This document shows positions 10,042 to 18,887 of a stretch of 64,000 bases of DNA, piece by piece. Source of the DNA: Ignavibacteria bacterium (GTDB taxonomy: Bacteria > Bacteroidota > Ignavibacteria > Tepidaquicellales > OLB5). The DNA is taken from assembly GCA_020852705.1 (NCBI GenBank), contig JADZAP010000042.1:1-64000 (forward strand), written 5' to 3'. The notes under the pieces are model-generated. The model ran no database searches. It was not told where the DNA came from and worked only from the letters and a program-made list of their open reading frames with translations. The position numbers and the translations under genes are program-made. The first letter of the stretch is position 1, and the number at the start of each line of letters is the position of its first letter.

Positions 10042-10045
10042 TTTT

Positions 10046-10891
10046 TTAACGTGAATTCAAAGCTTCTTCCATTTGTTTAAGCTGCTCAACTGAATTCACA
10101 CCCGTTACCTCTAATTCATCATTGGTAACTACTGTGCCGGTCTTTCCTTTGGGGATGAAATTGAATATATCTGTCAGATAATACTCTTTCTGATTGTTTT
10201 CTGGTGATATTTTGGATAATGTTTCAAATAATAATTCAGCATTTACAATATAAATTGCCGGATTTATTTCCTTAATCATTTTCTCTTCATCAGTTGCATC
10301 TTTTTCTTCAACAATTTTGCTGAATCTGCCATCTTCATCACGAACTATCCTCCCATAGCCAAATGAATCTTTAAAAACTGTAGTAAGCAGTGTTGCCATG
10401 TTCCCTGAGCTTATATGTTCTTCAATTAATTTTTTAATTGTTTCATATTTCAACAGAGGCACATCTCCCGATAAAATAAGAATATCTCCATTGAAATCCT
10501 TTAACAAATCTTTAGTCTGAATCACTGCATGTCCCGTTCCAAGCTGTTCAGCTTGAACTACGTACTTAATATCTTTTCCTTTAAATTTATCATCTAAGTA
10601 ATTTATTACCTGCTCACGATGATAACCAACAATTGGAACAACCAAGTCAGCATTTATTTTAAAAGCAAGCTCAACAACATATTCTATCATGGGTTTGTTA
10701 TTGATCTCAAACATTACTTTCGGTTTATCAGCACTTTTCATCCGCTTGCCTAATCCGGCTGCAAGAATTACAACAGCAAGCTTTCTTCCCGTATCCCTTT
10801 CGGTTTCCTTAACTCTTTTCATCAGTTCTGCTAATTGATTTTCTAAAAATGCAGAATTTTTATTGTTAAAATCAGTATCTGTTATCGGCAT
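10046..10891 (-). CDS. GlmU-type nucleotidyltransferase (uridyltransferase domain only)
   Basis: Sugar-phosphate nucleotidyltransferase of 281 residues. Motif LAAGLGKRM at 43-51 with a following KPK, QAEQLGTGHAV, ILSGDVPLL, a YGRIVRD strand, VEEKDAT and NPAIYIV all match the GlmU N-terminal domain that makes UDP-GlcNAc from GlcNAc-1-P and UTP. The left-handed beta-helix acetyltransferase half of normal ~450-residue GlmU is absent, with no remnant downstream, so the acetyl step must come from another protein or the substrate differs. An N-terminal extension of ~36 charged residues precedes the Rossmann core. It is in the porX operon directly upstream of PAP2. Family assignment is firm; the exact substrate is inferred. 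Confidence 0.83.
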   Translation of the reverse strand: MPITDTDFNNKNSAFLENQLAELMKRVKETERDTGRKLAVVILAAGLGKRMKSADKPKVMFEINNKPMIEYVVELAFKINADLVVPIVGYHREQVINYLDDKFKGKDIKYVVQAEQLGTGHAVIQTKDLLKDFNGDILILSGDVPLLKYETIKKLIEEHISSGNMATLLTTVFKDSFGYGRIVRDEDGRFSKIVEEKDATDEEKMIKEINPAIYIVNAELLFETLSKISPENNQKEYYLTDIFNFIPKGKTGTVVTNDELEVTGVNSVEQLKQMEEALNSR

Positions 10892-10927
10892 TTTAAATTA
10901 AAGTAATGTACAGGGTTCTTTTTTGTA

Positions 10928-11278
10928 CTATTGGTTTTTAAATTTCAGAAGATACTCTTTTGATTTGTCTTTCCAGCCTGCCTGTGATTCGTAGTCAACA
11001 AAATATATTTTCAAATCAGCTTGTGATTCGTAATTGACAAAATACAGTTTAAAATCTGCCTGACTTTCATAACTAACGTTATACCATAAACCGTCTTTAT
11101 TTGCCTGTGATTCATAATCAACCATGTAAACCTTCAGGTCAGCTTGAGATTCATACGAAACAACATAAACCTTCAAATCAGCCTGCGATTCATATTGAAC
11201 TTTATACATCTTTTGTGTATAAAGAGATGTTGTGAAAATAAAAGAGAATATAAAAAAAATTGAAATGGTTTTTTTCAT
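10928..11278 (-). CDS. Small exported protein with six YESQA repeats (DUF6150-like)
   Basis: A 116-residue protein with a signal peptide (residues 1-22) and then an almost pure repeat. The pentapeptide YESQA occurs six times between residues 29 and 101 in ~11-residue units of the form YESQADLKVY-x-V. One longer unit in the middle is interrupted by NKDGLWYNVS. The regular alternation of polar and hydrophobic residues suggests short beta strands stacked as a solenoid or sheet. It resembles proteins annotated DUF6150; I know no function for them. It lies 9 bp after panD in a housekeeping operon, but nothing in it suggests a role in pantothenate synthesis. The ORF is certain from repeat conservation; the function is unknown. 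Confidence 0.8.
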   Translation of the reverse strand: MKKTISIFFIFSFIFTTSLYTQKMYKVQYESQADLKVYVVSYESQADLKVYMVDYESQANKDGLWYNVSYESQADFKLYFVNYESQADLKIYFVDYESQAGWKDKSKEYLLKFKNQ

Positions 11279-11287
11279 AATGTTTTT

Positions 11288-11668
11288 CTAAACTTCAATA
11301 ATTTCATTTGTGTGTTTAATATCTTTTACTTTGTTATCCTTATCAAGCAGAATAATTGTTGGTTTAAAGGTCTTTAGTTCTTCTTCTTTAAAATTCCCAT
11401 AAGTTATAATTATAATATGATCACCAACTGCTGCGTTTCTTGCGGCGGCACCATTAATGCAAATAACCCCGCTTCTGCGTTTTCCTTCAATAGCATAGCT
11501 TTCAAACCTTGATCCATTATTGATATTTACTACCTGTATTTTTTCATACGGCATTATATCTGCTGCATCCATCAGGTCAGCATCTATAGTAACACTGCCT
11601 TCATAGTATAGCTCTGCCTGGGTAACTACCGCCCTATGAAGCTTTGATTTACACATTATTCTTTCCAT
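11288..11668 (-). CDS. panD: Aspartate 1-decarboxylase
   Basis: Pyruvoyl enzyme that makes beta-alanine from L-aspartate for pantothenate synthesis. The 126 residues match the family length. The self-cleavage site Gly24-Ser25 in YYEGSVTID aligns exactly with the E. coli numbering, which supports the chosen start MERIM. Further motifs are [10 protein letters not shown] at the N-terminus, [13 protein letters not shown] and a late strand YGNF. The gene follows panC by about 50 bp in the same operon, so two of the pantothenate genes are together; panB is not in the window. Confidence 0.96.
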   Translation of the reverse strand: MERIMCKSKLHRAVVTQAELYYEGSVTIDADLMDAADIMPYEKIQVVNINNGSRFESYAIEGKRRSGVICINGAAARNAAVGDHIIIITYGNFKEEELKTFKPTIILLDKDNKVKDIKHTNEIIEV

Positions 11669-11720
11669 ATTTTTGCCTTTCTATACCACTAACTATAAAT
11701 ATTAAATGCTTTTTGCAAAA

Positions 11721-12587
11721 TTAACGCTTAATTATAATATTATCAATTAACCGTACTTTGCCAAATCTAACTGCTAAACTTATCAAAATTGATTTTTTTT
11801 TGTTGTTTTTAAATGATTTTATCTCCTCAAGCGTATTGTAATCATTAAACGAAATATAATCTATTTTTGTTGCCGTTTTTCTTGATTTTATAAGTTTGCT
11901 CATTTGTGAGCGAAGGAAATCTATATCTTTATTATAATTATCTAATTGTATTTTGCGTTTCGCATATTCAAGCGCTTTATTCAGATAAGGTGCATCCGCT
12001 CTTTGTTCTTTTGTAAGATAAATATTTCTTGAACTCATTGCTAAACCATCTGTTTCCCGGATTGTTGGTGAGATAATTATCTTTGTATTAATATTAAGAT
12101 CTTCTGTCATCTTTTTAATTACAGCAGCTTGCTGTGCATCTTTCTGTCCAAATACCGAATAGTGGGGCTGAATTATATTAAGCAGCTTAAGCACAATTGT
12201 AGTAACTCCTTTAAAATGTCCGGGTCTAAATTTTCCTTCTAGCCCTCTCGTTAGGTTTTCAACAACCGCATAAGTTGAGTATCCTTCTGGGTACATTATT
12301 TTATCTTCAGGATAAAAAATATAATCAACACCTGCCCTACGGCAAAGCATTTCATCGCGTTTTAAATTCCGCGGGTATCTTGATAGATCTTCTTTGGGTC
12401 CAAATTGCAGGGGATTTACATAGATACTCAAAAAAACTATATCCGATTTTTTTTTAGCTTCCTTTATTAGAGATAAATGTCCTTTATGAAGGTAGCCCAT
12501 AGTAGGAACAAAGCCGATAATTTTTTTCTGCTCCCTAAGTTTTGTTGTTAGCTTTTGAGCATAGTTTATAGTTCGTATAATTTTCAT
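11721..12587 (-). CDS. panC: Pantothenate synthetase
   Basis: ATP-dependent ligase joining pantoate and beta-alanine. The 288-residue product carries the nucleotidyltransferase HxGH-type motif HKGH at residues 34-37, preceded by VPTMGYL and followed by SIYVNPLQFGPKEDLSRYPR. Further motifs are FRPGHFKGVTTIVLKLLNI, FGQKDAQQ, the REXDGLAMSSRN signature (RETDGLAMSSRN here) and a C-terminal domain with KIDYISF. All active-site segments are present. It is located between accD and panD on the minus strand with short spacers, consistent with co-transcription. Confidence 0.96.
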   Translation of the reverse strand: MKIIRTINYAQKLTTKLREQKKIIGFVPTMGYLHKGHLSLIKEAKKKSDIVFLSIYVNPLQFGPKEDLSRYPRNLKRDEMLCRRAGVDYIFYPEDKIMYPEGYSTYAVVENLTRGLEGKFRPGHFKGVTTIVLKLLNIIQPHYSVFGQKDAQQAAVIKKMTEDLNINTKIIISPTIRETDGLAMSSRNIYLTKEQRADAPYLNKALEYAKRKIQLDNYNKDIDFLRSQMSKLIKSRKTATKIDYISFNDYNTLEEIKSFKNNKKKSILISLAVRFGKVRLIDNIIIKR

Positions 12588-12620
12588 AAATAGCTGGAAT
12601 TTATTTTATTGTTATTCCGG

Positions 12621-13463
12621 TTATTTACCATGCATATAAACCATAAACTGGTAAAGTTTATCTTTCAGGTCTTTTCTGTTAACTACACTGTCAAGAAAAC
12701 CATGCTCCTGAACGAATTCAGCATGCTGAAAACCTTTGGGTAGATCTTTGCCCGTAGCTTGCCTAACAACCCTTGGACCTGCAAAACCTATTAGCGCATC
12801 AGGTTCAGCAATATTTATATCCCCAAGCATTGAAAAGCTTGCCGACGCTCCGCCTGTTGTTGGATCGGTTAAAACTGAAATATACGGCAGTTTATACTCG
12901 GCAAGCCGGGCAAGCCATGCAGAAGTTTTTGCAAGCTGCATCAAAGAAATTGCCGCTTCCATCATTCTGGCTCCGCCTGATTTAGAAATTATTATAAATG
13001 GACATTTTTCCTTTATAGCTTTTTGAATTCCGCGTGCTATCTTTTCTCCGACAACAGAGCCCATTGAGCCGCCAATAAAATTAAAATCCATTGCACATAT
13101 TACACATTTCTTGCCGTTAATTTCACCTATACCGTTTCTTATTGCGTCAAATAACCCGGTTTTCTTTATTGTATCATTAATACGGTCTTTATATTTTTTG
13201 GTATCAACAAAATCCAGCGGATCTTTGGAAATAACCTTACGGTCTAATTCTTTAAACTCTCCGTTATCAAAAAGTATCTTAAAATATTCTTCGCTGCCTA
13301 TCCTGAAATGAAAATCACACTTTGTGCAAAGGTAAAAATTATTTTCCCATTGCTTCTTGTGCATAATTTCATCACACTTCGGACATTTAACCCAATGTCC
13401 TTCTTCAAGCTCCTTTTTTTCCTGAGTTTCTATGTTTTGTTTTGTTCGTTTAAACCACGACAT
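12621..13463 (-). CDS. accD: Acetyl-CoA carboxylase carboxyltransferase subunit beta
   Basis: Beta half of the carboxyltransferase that makes malonyl-CoA for fatty acid synthesis. Residues 27-49 hold the four-cysteine zinc ribbon (CPKC at 27-30, CTKC at 46-49) typical of AccD. The crotonase-like fold follows with [23 protein letters not shown], a [18 protein letters not shown] loop and [13 protein letters not shown]. The 280 residues are normal length. The partner accA is not in this window. It lies in the minus-strand operon between tsaB and panC. Confidence 0.96.
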   Translation of the reverse strand: MSWFKRTKQNIETQEKKELEEGHWVKCPKCDEIMHKKQWENNFYLCTKCDFHFRIGSEEYFKILFDNGEFKELDRKVISKDPLDFVDTKKYKDRINDTIKKTGLFDAIRNGIGEINGKKCVICAMDFNFIGGSMGSVVGEKIARGIQKAIKEKCPFIIISKSGGARMMEAAISLMQLAKTSAWLARLAEYKLPYISVLTDPTTGGASASFSMLGDINIAEPDALIGFAGPRVVRQATGKDLPKGFQHAEFVQEHGFLDSVVNRKDLKDKLYQFMVYMHGK

Positions 13464-13493
13464 CTTTATTTTACCCTGATATTTTTATTGTTT

Positions 13494-14162
13494 TTAAGGT
13501 TTCCTGAAATTGAAATCTTTAATATAAAGCGGTTTTACCGCTGCAGAATCTTCTGTTTTACCTTTGGTATATCTTTTTTCTGCAAGGTCAATAAACGAAA
13601 CAAGCTCACTTTTGCAGTTTTTAACATTAATATATTTAAAATAATAATGTTTTAATTGAGTTTCATCGTTAAAATCTCCCACAACTACAGCATCATTAAT
13701 GACAATTTTTTTAATATTTTCAAGATTTACTGTTCCATTTTTGATAGCTTTCAAATTTTCGTATTCAGCAAAATAATATTCAGGTAACTTAGCTTCAATA
13801 ATCGGAATATAAGATACGGTATTATTTCTTTCATTCAGCCGGTTTAACAATATATCAAAATTGTTTATTGGAATTAATTGTTTACCTGAACCGAATGCAA
13901 TTCCTTTAGCAAGAGCTAAACCAACTCTAATACCTGTAAAAGAACCGGGACCAATTGTAACTGCAATTGCATCTGCATTGTTAAAATTATGGCTCTTCGA
14001 AAGTTTGTTAAGGCAGTGAACCAGCTTATCGGGTTTTTTAGAAGTTGGTGAATCTTCAACATTATAAAATTCTGATGAATACACAACATCTGCAATACTT
14101 CCGCTGCAGTAAAAAGCAGCAAATGCATTTTTATCAGATGAATTTATTAAAAGGAGATTCAC
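13494..14162 (-). CDS. tsaB: tRNA threonylcarbamoyladenosine biosynthesis protein TsaB
   Basis: Pseudo-ASKHA partner of TsaD and TsaE in making t6A37 on ANN-decoding tRNAs. The 222-residue protein starts with MNLLLINSSD (beta strand plus loop of the ASKHA fold) and carries the hallmark VTIGPGSFTGIRVGLALAKG. The C-terminal half is poorly conserved, as usual for TsaB, and ends with PLYIKDFNF. It is preceded 10 bp upstream by tsaE, so two of the three t6A complex genes are adjacent; tsaD is elsewhere. Confidence 0.9.
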   Translation of the reverse strand: MNLLLINSSDKNAFAAFYCSGSIADVVYSSEFYNVEDSPTSKKPDKLVHCLNKLSKSHNFNNADAIAVTIGPGSFTGIRVGLALAKGIAFGSGKQLIPINNFDILLNRLNERNNTVSYIPIIEAKLPEYYFAEYENLKAIKNGTVNLENIKKIVINDAVVVGDFNDETQLKHYYFKYINVKNCKSELVSFIDLAEKRYTKGKTEDSAAVKPLYIKDFNFRKP

Positions 14163-14172
14163 GGTAAGTATA

Positions 14173-14610
14173 TTATGGTCTTTCTATTTTTATCCAGCGG
14201 CAATCTTCACATTCATCAGAGTGTGATAGGTGTATTTTAATTATATTTTCAGGAAGCATTCTTTCAGCATGTTCGGGCCATTCAATAAGTACAATTCCGC
14301 GGTTTTCCATATAATCATCATAACCCATTTGCAGAACTTCTGCTTCAGATTTCATTCTGTAAAGATCAAAATGGTAAATAATACCTGCAGATTTTGAGTG
14401 ATACTCGTTTACTATCATAAAGGTTGGAGAGTTTACCATATCATTAACTCCCAGTCCCCTGCATATTCCCTTTGCTAAGCGTGTCTTTCCTGAGCCCAAA
14501 TCTCCGTATAATGCAACAACATCACCATCCATTAAACTTGAAGCAAGTTTTACACCAAGCAAAATGGTTTCATCTTCATTTTTTGTTGTTACAGAAAAAT
14601 CCCGCTCCAT
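14173..14610 (-). CDS. tsaE: tRNA threonylcarbamoyladenosine biosynthesis ATPase TsaE
   Basis: Small P-loop ATPase of the t6A complex (145 residues). Walker A GDLGSGKT is at residues 36-43, with NSPTFMIVNEY and YHFDLYR downstream (switch and Walker B-like segments) and LIEWPEHAE near the end, the usual TsaE order. It lies between porX (6 bp upstream) and tsaB (10 bp downstream), so its translation is likely coupled to that of its neighbours. Confidence 0.95.
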   Translation of the reverse strand: MERDFSVTTKNEDETILLGVKLASSLMDGDVVALYGDLGSGKTRLAKGICRGLGVNDMVNSPTFMIVNEYHSKSAGIIYHFDLYRMKSEAEVLQMGYDDYMENRGIVLIEWPEHAERMLPENIIKIHLSHSDECEDCRWIKIERP

Positions 14611-14616
14611 TATTTT

Positions 14617-16185
14617 CTAAACTTTGGGTTCCATAGTTATAATCGGCAATATAAGTTCTTCCATTGAAATACCGCCATGCTGGAACGTATTTTTATAATG
14701 ACTCAAGTAATAATGATAATCAGTTGGATAAACAAAATAAAAATCTTCTTTTGTAACAACATAATTAACAATGCCGCCGCGTTTTGGAAGCTTGTAATCC
14801 TGCGGATTGCGGATAAATATTGCCTGACGGTCATCAATTTTAACATTTCTGCCATATTTATATCGCAGGTTGGTGGATGTTTCCCTATCTCCAATTACTT
14901 TAGAACCTCTCAAACATCTTATACTGCCATGATCGGTAGTGATAATAATCTTTATATCCTTTTGCTGTGAAAGAATTTTAAACATATTAAACAAAGAAGA
15001 ATGTTCAAACCATGATTGCGTTAATGAGCGGTAAGCTGATTCATCGGGAGCAATTTCCTTTAACACTGCATTATCTGAACGGTTATGTGCAAGTATATCA
15101 ACAAAATTCACAACTATTGCATTAAGATGTGTATTTGTAAAACTTGCAATTTTATGTTCAATATTTTTGCCAAAATCTGCATCAAGAATTTTTACATAGC
15201 GGAGCTCGTTTTTCAGTTTAATCCTTTTACGGTCAATTAACTTTTGCAGAAATTCTTTTTCGTAGTTGTTTTTGCTGTTCTCATCATCTTCTCCCTTTGC
15301 AAAGAGTTCAGGGTAATATTTTTCTATTTCACTTGGAAAAAGTCCGCTGAATATAGAATTCCTAGCGTATGGAGTAGCTGAGGGAATAATTCCATAATGG
15401 AAATCTTTTGATATTTTAAAATTATCATAAAGCATTTTTTCCATAAGCATCCATTGATCTAGCCTAAGGCAATCAATAACAAAAAAGAAAACTGATTTAT
15501 TAGATTCAAGTTCAGGGAAAACATATTTTTCAACTATTCCGTTTGAAAATACCGGACCTTCTTTCTTTCCGTGTATCCACTCAAGGTAATTGCGTTCAAA
15601 AAAACGGCAGAACTCTGCATTACACTCTTTGCGTGTAGCAAGAACTGTATCTTTTAATCCAAGTTCCGGATGTTCATCAAGCTCCATTTCCCATTGGGTA
15701 AGATCACTGTTTATCTTTATCCAGTCATTATAGTTCAGCGGCTCCATCATAGCCATATTGATCTTGTTCAGCTCCTGAATATAATCTCTTGAAACCGTTT
15801 CACTCTTTATTCGCTTGCCTTCCAGAAATTTTTTACATACTAATAGTATCTGGTTTGGGTTAACGGGTTTTAAAAGATAGTCTGAGATTTTTGCTCCAAT
15901 GGCATCTTCCATCAGAGTTTCAGTTTCATTTTTTGTAACCATAACTACGGGGATGTTTGGCTGTGCTTCTTTAATAGAGGCAAGGGTTTTTAATCCACCC
16001 ATCCCTGCCATCATTTCATCAAGAAATATCAGGTCAAAATCTTTTGCATTTACCAAATCAACCGCATCTTCGCCATTGGTAGCTTTTTCAACATAATAGC
16101 CCTTATCTTCCAGAAAGAGGATGTTAGAGCGTAAAAGCTCTATTTCATCATCAACCCAAAGGATTCTGTTTTTCAATTTTTCCAT
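14617..16185 (-). CDS. porX: PorX-type response regulator with PglZ/alkaline-phosphatase domain (T9SS regulator)
   Basis: The two-domain organisation is that of PorX, the response regulator that controls type IX secretion genes and motility in Bacteroidota. Residues 1-125 are a receiver domain: acidic pair D12-D13, phospho-acceptor D56 in LIFLDEMM, T/S at VMVTKNE and K in LLKPVNP. Residues about 200-522 form a PglZ/alkaline-phosphatase-superfamily domain with metal-site segments FFVIDCLRLDQW, SIFSGLFPSE, VNFVDILAHNRSDN and ITTDHGS. The 522-residue length matches PorX. It is the first gene of the nine-gene minus-strand operon and diverges from rpsT. Its presence agrees with the many sorting-domain proteins in the window. 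The PorY kinase is not seen here. Confidence 0.9.
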   Translation of the reverse strand: MEKLKNRILWVDDEIELLRSNILFLEDKGYYVEKATNGEDAVDLVNAKDFDLIFLDEMMAGMGGLKTLASIKEAQPNIPVVMVTKNETETLMEDAIGAKISDYLLKPVNPNQILLVCKKFLEGKRIKSETVSRDYIQELNKINMAMMEPLNYNDWIKINSDLTQWEMELDEHPELGLKDTVLATRKECNAEFCRFFERNYLEWIHGKKEGPVFSNGIVEKYVFPELESNKSVFFFVIDCLRLDQWMLMEKMLYDNFKISKDFHYGIIPSATPYARNSIFSGLFPSEIEKYYPELFAKGEDDENSKNNYEKEFLQKLIDRKRIKLKNELRYVKILDADFGKNIEHKIASFTNTHLNAIVVNFVDILAHNRSDNAVLKEIAPDESAYRSLTQSWFEHSSLFNMFKILSQQKDIKIIITTDHGSIRCLRGSKVIGDRETSTNLRYKYGRNVKIDDRQAIFIRNPQDYKLPKRGGIVNYVVTKEDFYFVYPTDYHYYLSHYKNTFQHGGISMEELILPIITMEPKV

Positions 16186-16333
16186 TTTTATGTTTTTTAT
16201 TAAAAATCAGCTAATTAAAGCACTGTTTAAAATAGTAAATTGATTTTCTTATAATATATGGCTATTTTTGAAATTACGTTTGAATAAAACAATAATAAAC
16301 CTATAATTTTAGTATAAAAAGGACAAAAATTAG

Positions 16334-16591
16334 ATGCCATTAAGACATAAATCAGCTCAAAAAAGAGCCAGGCAGACACCTAAGAGAACTGAATATAATA
16401 AACACTTTAAAGCCAAAATAAAATCCGCTTTAAAAAATGTTTCTTCGGCTAAAGATAAAGATACTGCAAACAGCGAACTTAAAAAAGCTGTAAAAGTACT
16501 TGATAGAGCTGCCGTTAAAGGCATAATCCACAAAAATAACGCAGCAAATAAAAAATCTAAACTTACAAAAGCTGTTAATAAACTGAAATAA
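16334..16591 (+). CDS. rpsT: 30S ribosomal protein S20
   Basis: A basic helical protein of 85 residues that binds 16S rRNA. Typical features are the start MPLRHKSAQKRARQ, a long KSALKNV helix, the KAVKVLDRAAVKGIIHKNNAANKKS segment and a Lys-rich end. Length is normal. It is monocistronic and divergent from porX with a 148-bp spacer. A TACGTTTG sequence at 16275-16282 fits the Bacteroidota -7 element, but no good -33 partner was found. A perfect palindromic terminator follows. Confidence 0.96.
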   Translation: MPLRHKSAQKRARQTPKRTEYNKHFKAKIKSALKNVSSAKDKDTANSELKKAVKVLDRAAVKGIIHKNNAANKKSKLTKAVNKLK

Positions 16592-16640
16592 TTTCAACTG
16601 ATCCGATGATTTTGAGACATCGGATGAATATACAAAGTAT

Positions 16641-16676
16641 AATACAAAAAGGAGCTACTTGGCTCCTTTTTGTATT
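16641..16676. terminator. Perfect 15-bp bidirectional terminator
   Basis: AATACAAAAAGGAGC pairs without mismatch with GCTCCTTTTTGTATT across a 6-nt loop. It separates rpsT from the convergent family gene and overlaps the stop codon of the latter. A smaller stem (ATCCGATG with CATCGGAT) lies just upstream, near 16602-16624. Confidence 0.85.
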
Positions 16677-18115
16677 TCATCTATTTTTTCTGTAATCCAT
16701 ATTCCATTGGCTATGGTTTTATCACTTTTTACCAGTTTCCTGATCTTCTCCATTTCAAAATCATCGTTTGATCCCATTGCCTTTAAAAGACGACTCATGC
16801 AGCTTACAAATTTGATATTGTTGCTCCTTAATATATTGCTTACATGAGAGTTCTTTTCGTAAAAATGTCTGGTTGTATCTAGAAAGCTCTGCAAAGTTTC
16901 AAATTCTTTCATTTCGAAATACGTTCTTATATATAGTGTCTTTACGTATATTTTATCAAGTGTATCTATGAACTCTACTTTGCTGAGATATTCAAGAACT
17001 TTTCCGTATTCTTTCTGAAGATAATACAGATGGGCATAACAAAGCATTTTTGTCGGTTTTTGATAGGATGGCTTAAGCTTTGGAGCATACTCTTCTATAT
17101 ATTTTACAGCCCAATCATATTCCTTTAAATAAAGCGCATTACCAAGTATCTGCATAAATGTAACCTTTGGCAAAATTCGGCTTATTAAAACAATTTCCTG
17201 TTTAAGCTTAAGCTTATCTAGCTCAAAGTTTGCATGCCTTAAAGAAGCATCCCCTTCATTCACTTTCTGTACACAATAATTTGTAAGCTCTGCTGCTACC
17301 AAATGTTTTTCTTCTTTGGTGAAAAGATGATGGTTTTGTTCAAATAGCTCCATAAGTCTGAAAAAATGTTCCTTATTATTGTATTCCAGAGATAGCATTA
17401 TAGTTTCATGGTATATATCCAGTACTGCTGCATATTTAAATTTAGTTTTATAAGCATACTCAACAATTTTATCAAGTTTAAGATTTGTAATAAATTTATA
17501 AGGCATTAATTCTTCATACGGTTTATTGTACATGCTTTTGCTGGTACGCATACTGCCTATAATATCAGAAATTTCCCTCATAAAGTGCAGGATAATGTAA
17601 TTCCCCTTTTTTTCGACCAGCTCAGGAAGAAATTTCTGTGTATCTTCAATAAAATGGTATGCCATTCTGCCTTCCTCCAGTTCTGCTTTTTGTCTGAAAT
17701 ATGCTGACCCGATCCCAAGGCTGTCAAGCGCAGATTCCATTTCATTCAGCTTTTTTTTATAATATGAAGAAAGCCTCCTTTCAAGGAATTCTTCAGCTAC
17801 CTGCCGCTCCCTTCCGAATTTATCTCTTCCTAAAGAAACATACATTAAAAAGTCCTCGCACATTGCAAGCATGGAAGAGGACATATTCCAGATTATTTGT
17901 TTATTGTACTTTTTGCCCGGGTAAATTTTAGAATAAATGTATTCCGGGGTCATTTTCTCATCATCAAATTTGGGGTGGAATTTCTTGAGCTGGTTAAAAA
18001 AGGGAATGTAATTTCTTCCCCTGTTAAAAAACGGGGATGATATGAATTTTTCGAACTCTTTCATTTCGTTTTTTGAAAAAGTCCTTAATATATTAATGAG
18101 TTTTAAATTATTCAC
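16655..18115 (-). CDS. Unnamed ~480-residue paralogous family, member A
   Basis: I do not recognise a named family. The 486-residue product has no signal peptide or membrane segment and reads as almost entirely helical (alternating Leu/Lys/Glu heptads), like an alpha-solenoid. Its first ~95 residues share a conserved block with four other complete or partial genes in this window: L-x-TFS-xx-EMKEFEKFISSPFFN, then FHPKFD, then EYIYSKIYPGKKY. Later shared segments include KEYDWAVKYIEEY and a helix near residue 360 with an LYYLQKEYGKVLEYLSK pattern, resembling a TPR pair. It converges on rpsT and diverges from a small cluster of exported proteins. The repetitive helical C-terminus suggests protein-protein interaction; that is an inference. 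Confidence 0.85.
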   Translation of the reverse strand: MNNLKLINILRTFSKNEMKEFEKFISSPFFNRGRNYIPFFNQLKKFHPKFDDEKMTPEYIYSKIYPGKKYNKQIIWNMSSSMLAMCEDFLMYVSLGRDKFGRERQVAEEFLERRLSSYYKKKLNEMESALDSLGIGSAYFRQKAELEEGRMAYHFIEDTQKFLPELVEKKGNYIILHFMREISDIIGSMRTSKSMYNKPYEELMPYKFITNLKLDKIVEYAYKTKFKYAAVLDIYHETIMLSLEYNNKEHFFRLMELFEQNHHLFTKEEKHLVAAELTNYCVQKVNEGDASLRHANFELDKLKLKQEIVLISRILPKVTFMQILGNALYLKEYDWAVKYIEEYAPKLKPSYQKPTKMLCYAHLYYLQKEYGKVLEYLSKVEFIDTLDKIYVKTLYIRTYFEMKEFETLQSFLDTTRHFYEKNSHVSNILRSNNIKFVSCMSRLLKAMGSNDDFEMEKIRKLVKSDKTIANGIWITEKIDEIQKGAK

Positions 18116-18495
18116 ATAATTATCCTGTTTAGTCTGATTTCACTAAAAACCTTAAAAATATGCCTAAAATCAACACTTCCAACATCATAGAAGTTAAATT
18201 TACTGATTAGTTTCCATAAATAAATTATTTGCTGAACCTGCATGTTAAAACTATCTTTGATACAGAATTGAAAATTATAAAATGAAAAACAACAGCAGAA
18301 AAAAATTCAGCAAGACTTCAATGCAATCAATGATCAGAATTGCGCAGATAAACGGATACAGTATTAAAGAAATTCTGCCGAAAATATTAAACCGGGAATC
18401 AGAGAATATAAAAAAAATAAAAAAGAAAAAATACTATTATAAAAACACAATTAAACAGAAATATCAATAAAGAATAAAGAAGGGAATACAAAAAA
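18116..18495. other. Divergent intergenic region with a possible 62-codon ORF
   Basis: Apart from one small ORF this AT-rich stretch holds nothing I can name. The ORF (18282-18470, plus strand; MKNNSRKKFSK start, very Lys/Asn/Ile-rich end) begins after an AATTATAAA sequence. It would encode a basic 62-residue peptide without signal sequence. The first ~45 codons look plausible as coding, but the KKIKKKKYYYK tail is what random AT-rich DNA gives. I leave it undecided. Confidence 0.3.
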
Positions 18496-18840
18496 ATGAA
18501 AATCGTAAAATATTTAAAGCTCATGTCACTGCCATTAATTTTACTGGCAGTTATTATTACGGGTTTTTCGCTGAATAAAAGTGATAATAGCAGCTTTGAA
18601 AGGCAACCCGCGGCTGAGTTAAAACAGGTGGAATTTTTATCTGAGTTTTATTATAAACCGGCTGGAGATTCAAGACTGTGGCATGTAATAAACAAATACA
18701 GCAGTGATTCAAACGGAATATATGTGATGAATAATTCAGCTTACACATTTACCGCAGATTCCGTAACAGTAATAAATGAAATAGCTTCAGTGCCTCATTG
18801 GGAGCCATATATATCAGGTTTGATATTTAAAAAGAACTGA
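18496..18840 (+). CDS. Small exported protein of unknown function
   Basis: A 114-residue product with a clear N-terminal signal segment (MKIVKYLKLMSLPLILLAVIITGFS) and a polar remainder. The remainder includes FLSEFYYKPAGDSRLWHVINKYS and HWEPYISGLIF. No cysteine is placed for a lipobox, so it is either anchored by the N-terminal helix or released. I recognise no domain. It is the first of three consecutive plus-strand genes for exported proteins, the second a lipoprotein and the third an outer-membrane barrel, each separated by ~50 nt. This suggests one transcription unit working at the envelope. Confidence 0.6.
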   Translation: MKIVKYLKLMSLPLILLAVIITGFSLNKSDNSSFERQPAAELKQVEFLSEFYYKPAGDSRLWHVINKYSSDSNGIYVMNNSAYTFTADSVTVINEIASVPHWEPYISGLIFKKN

Positions 18841-18887
18841 TTTTAAAATAAATATAATCAATAAAACAAAGAAAGGAATAAAACAAG

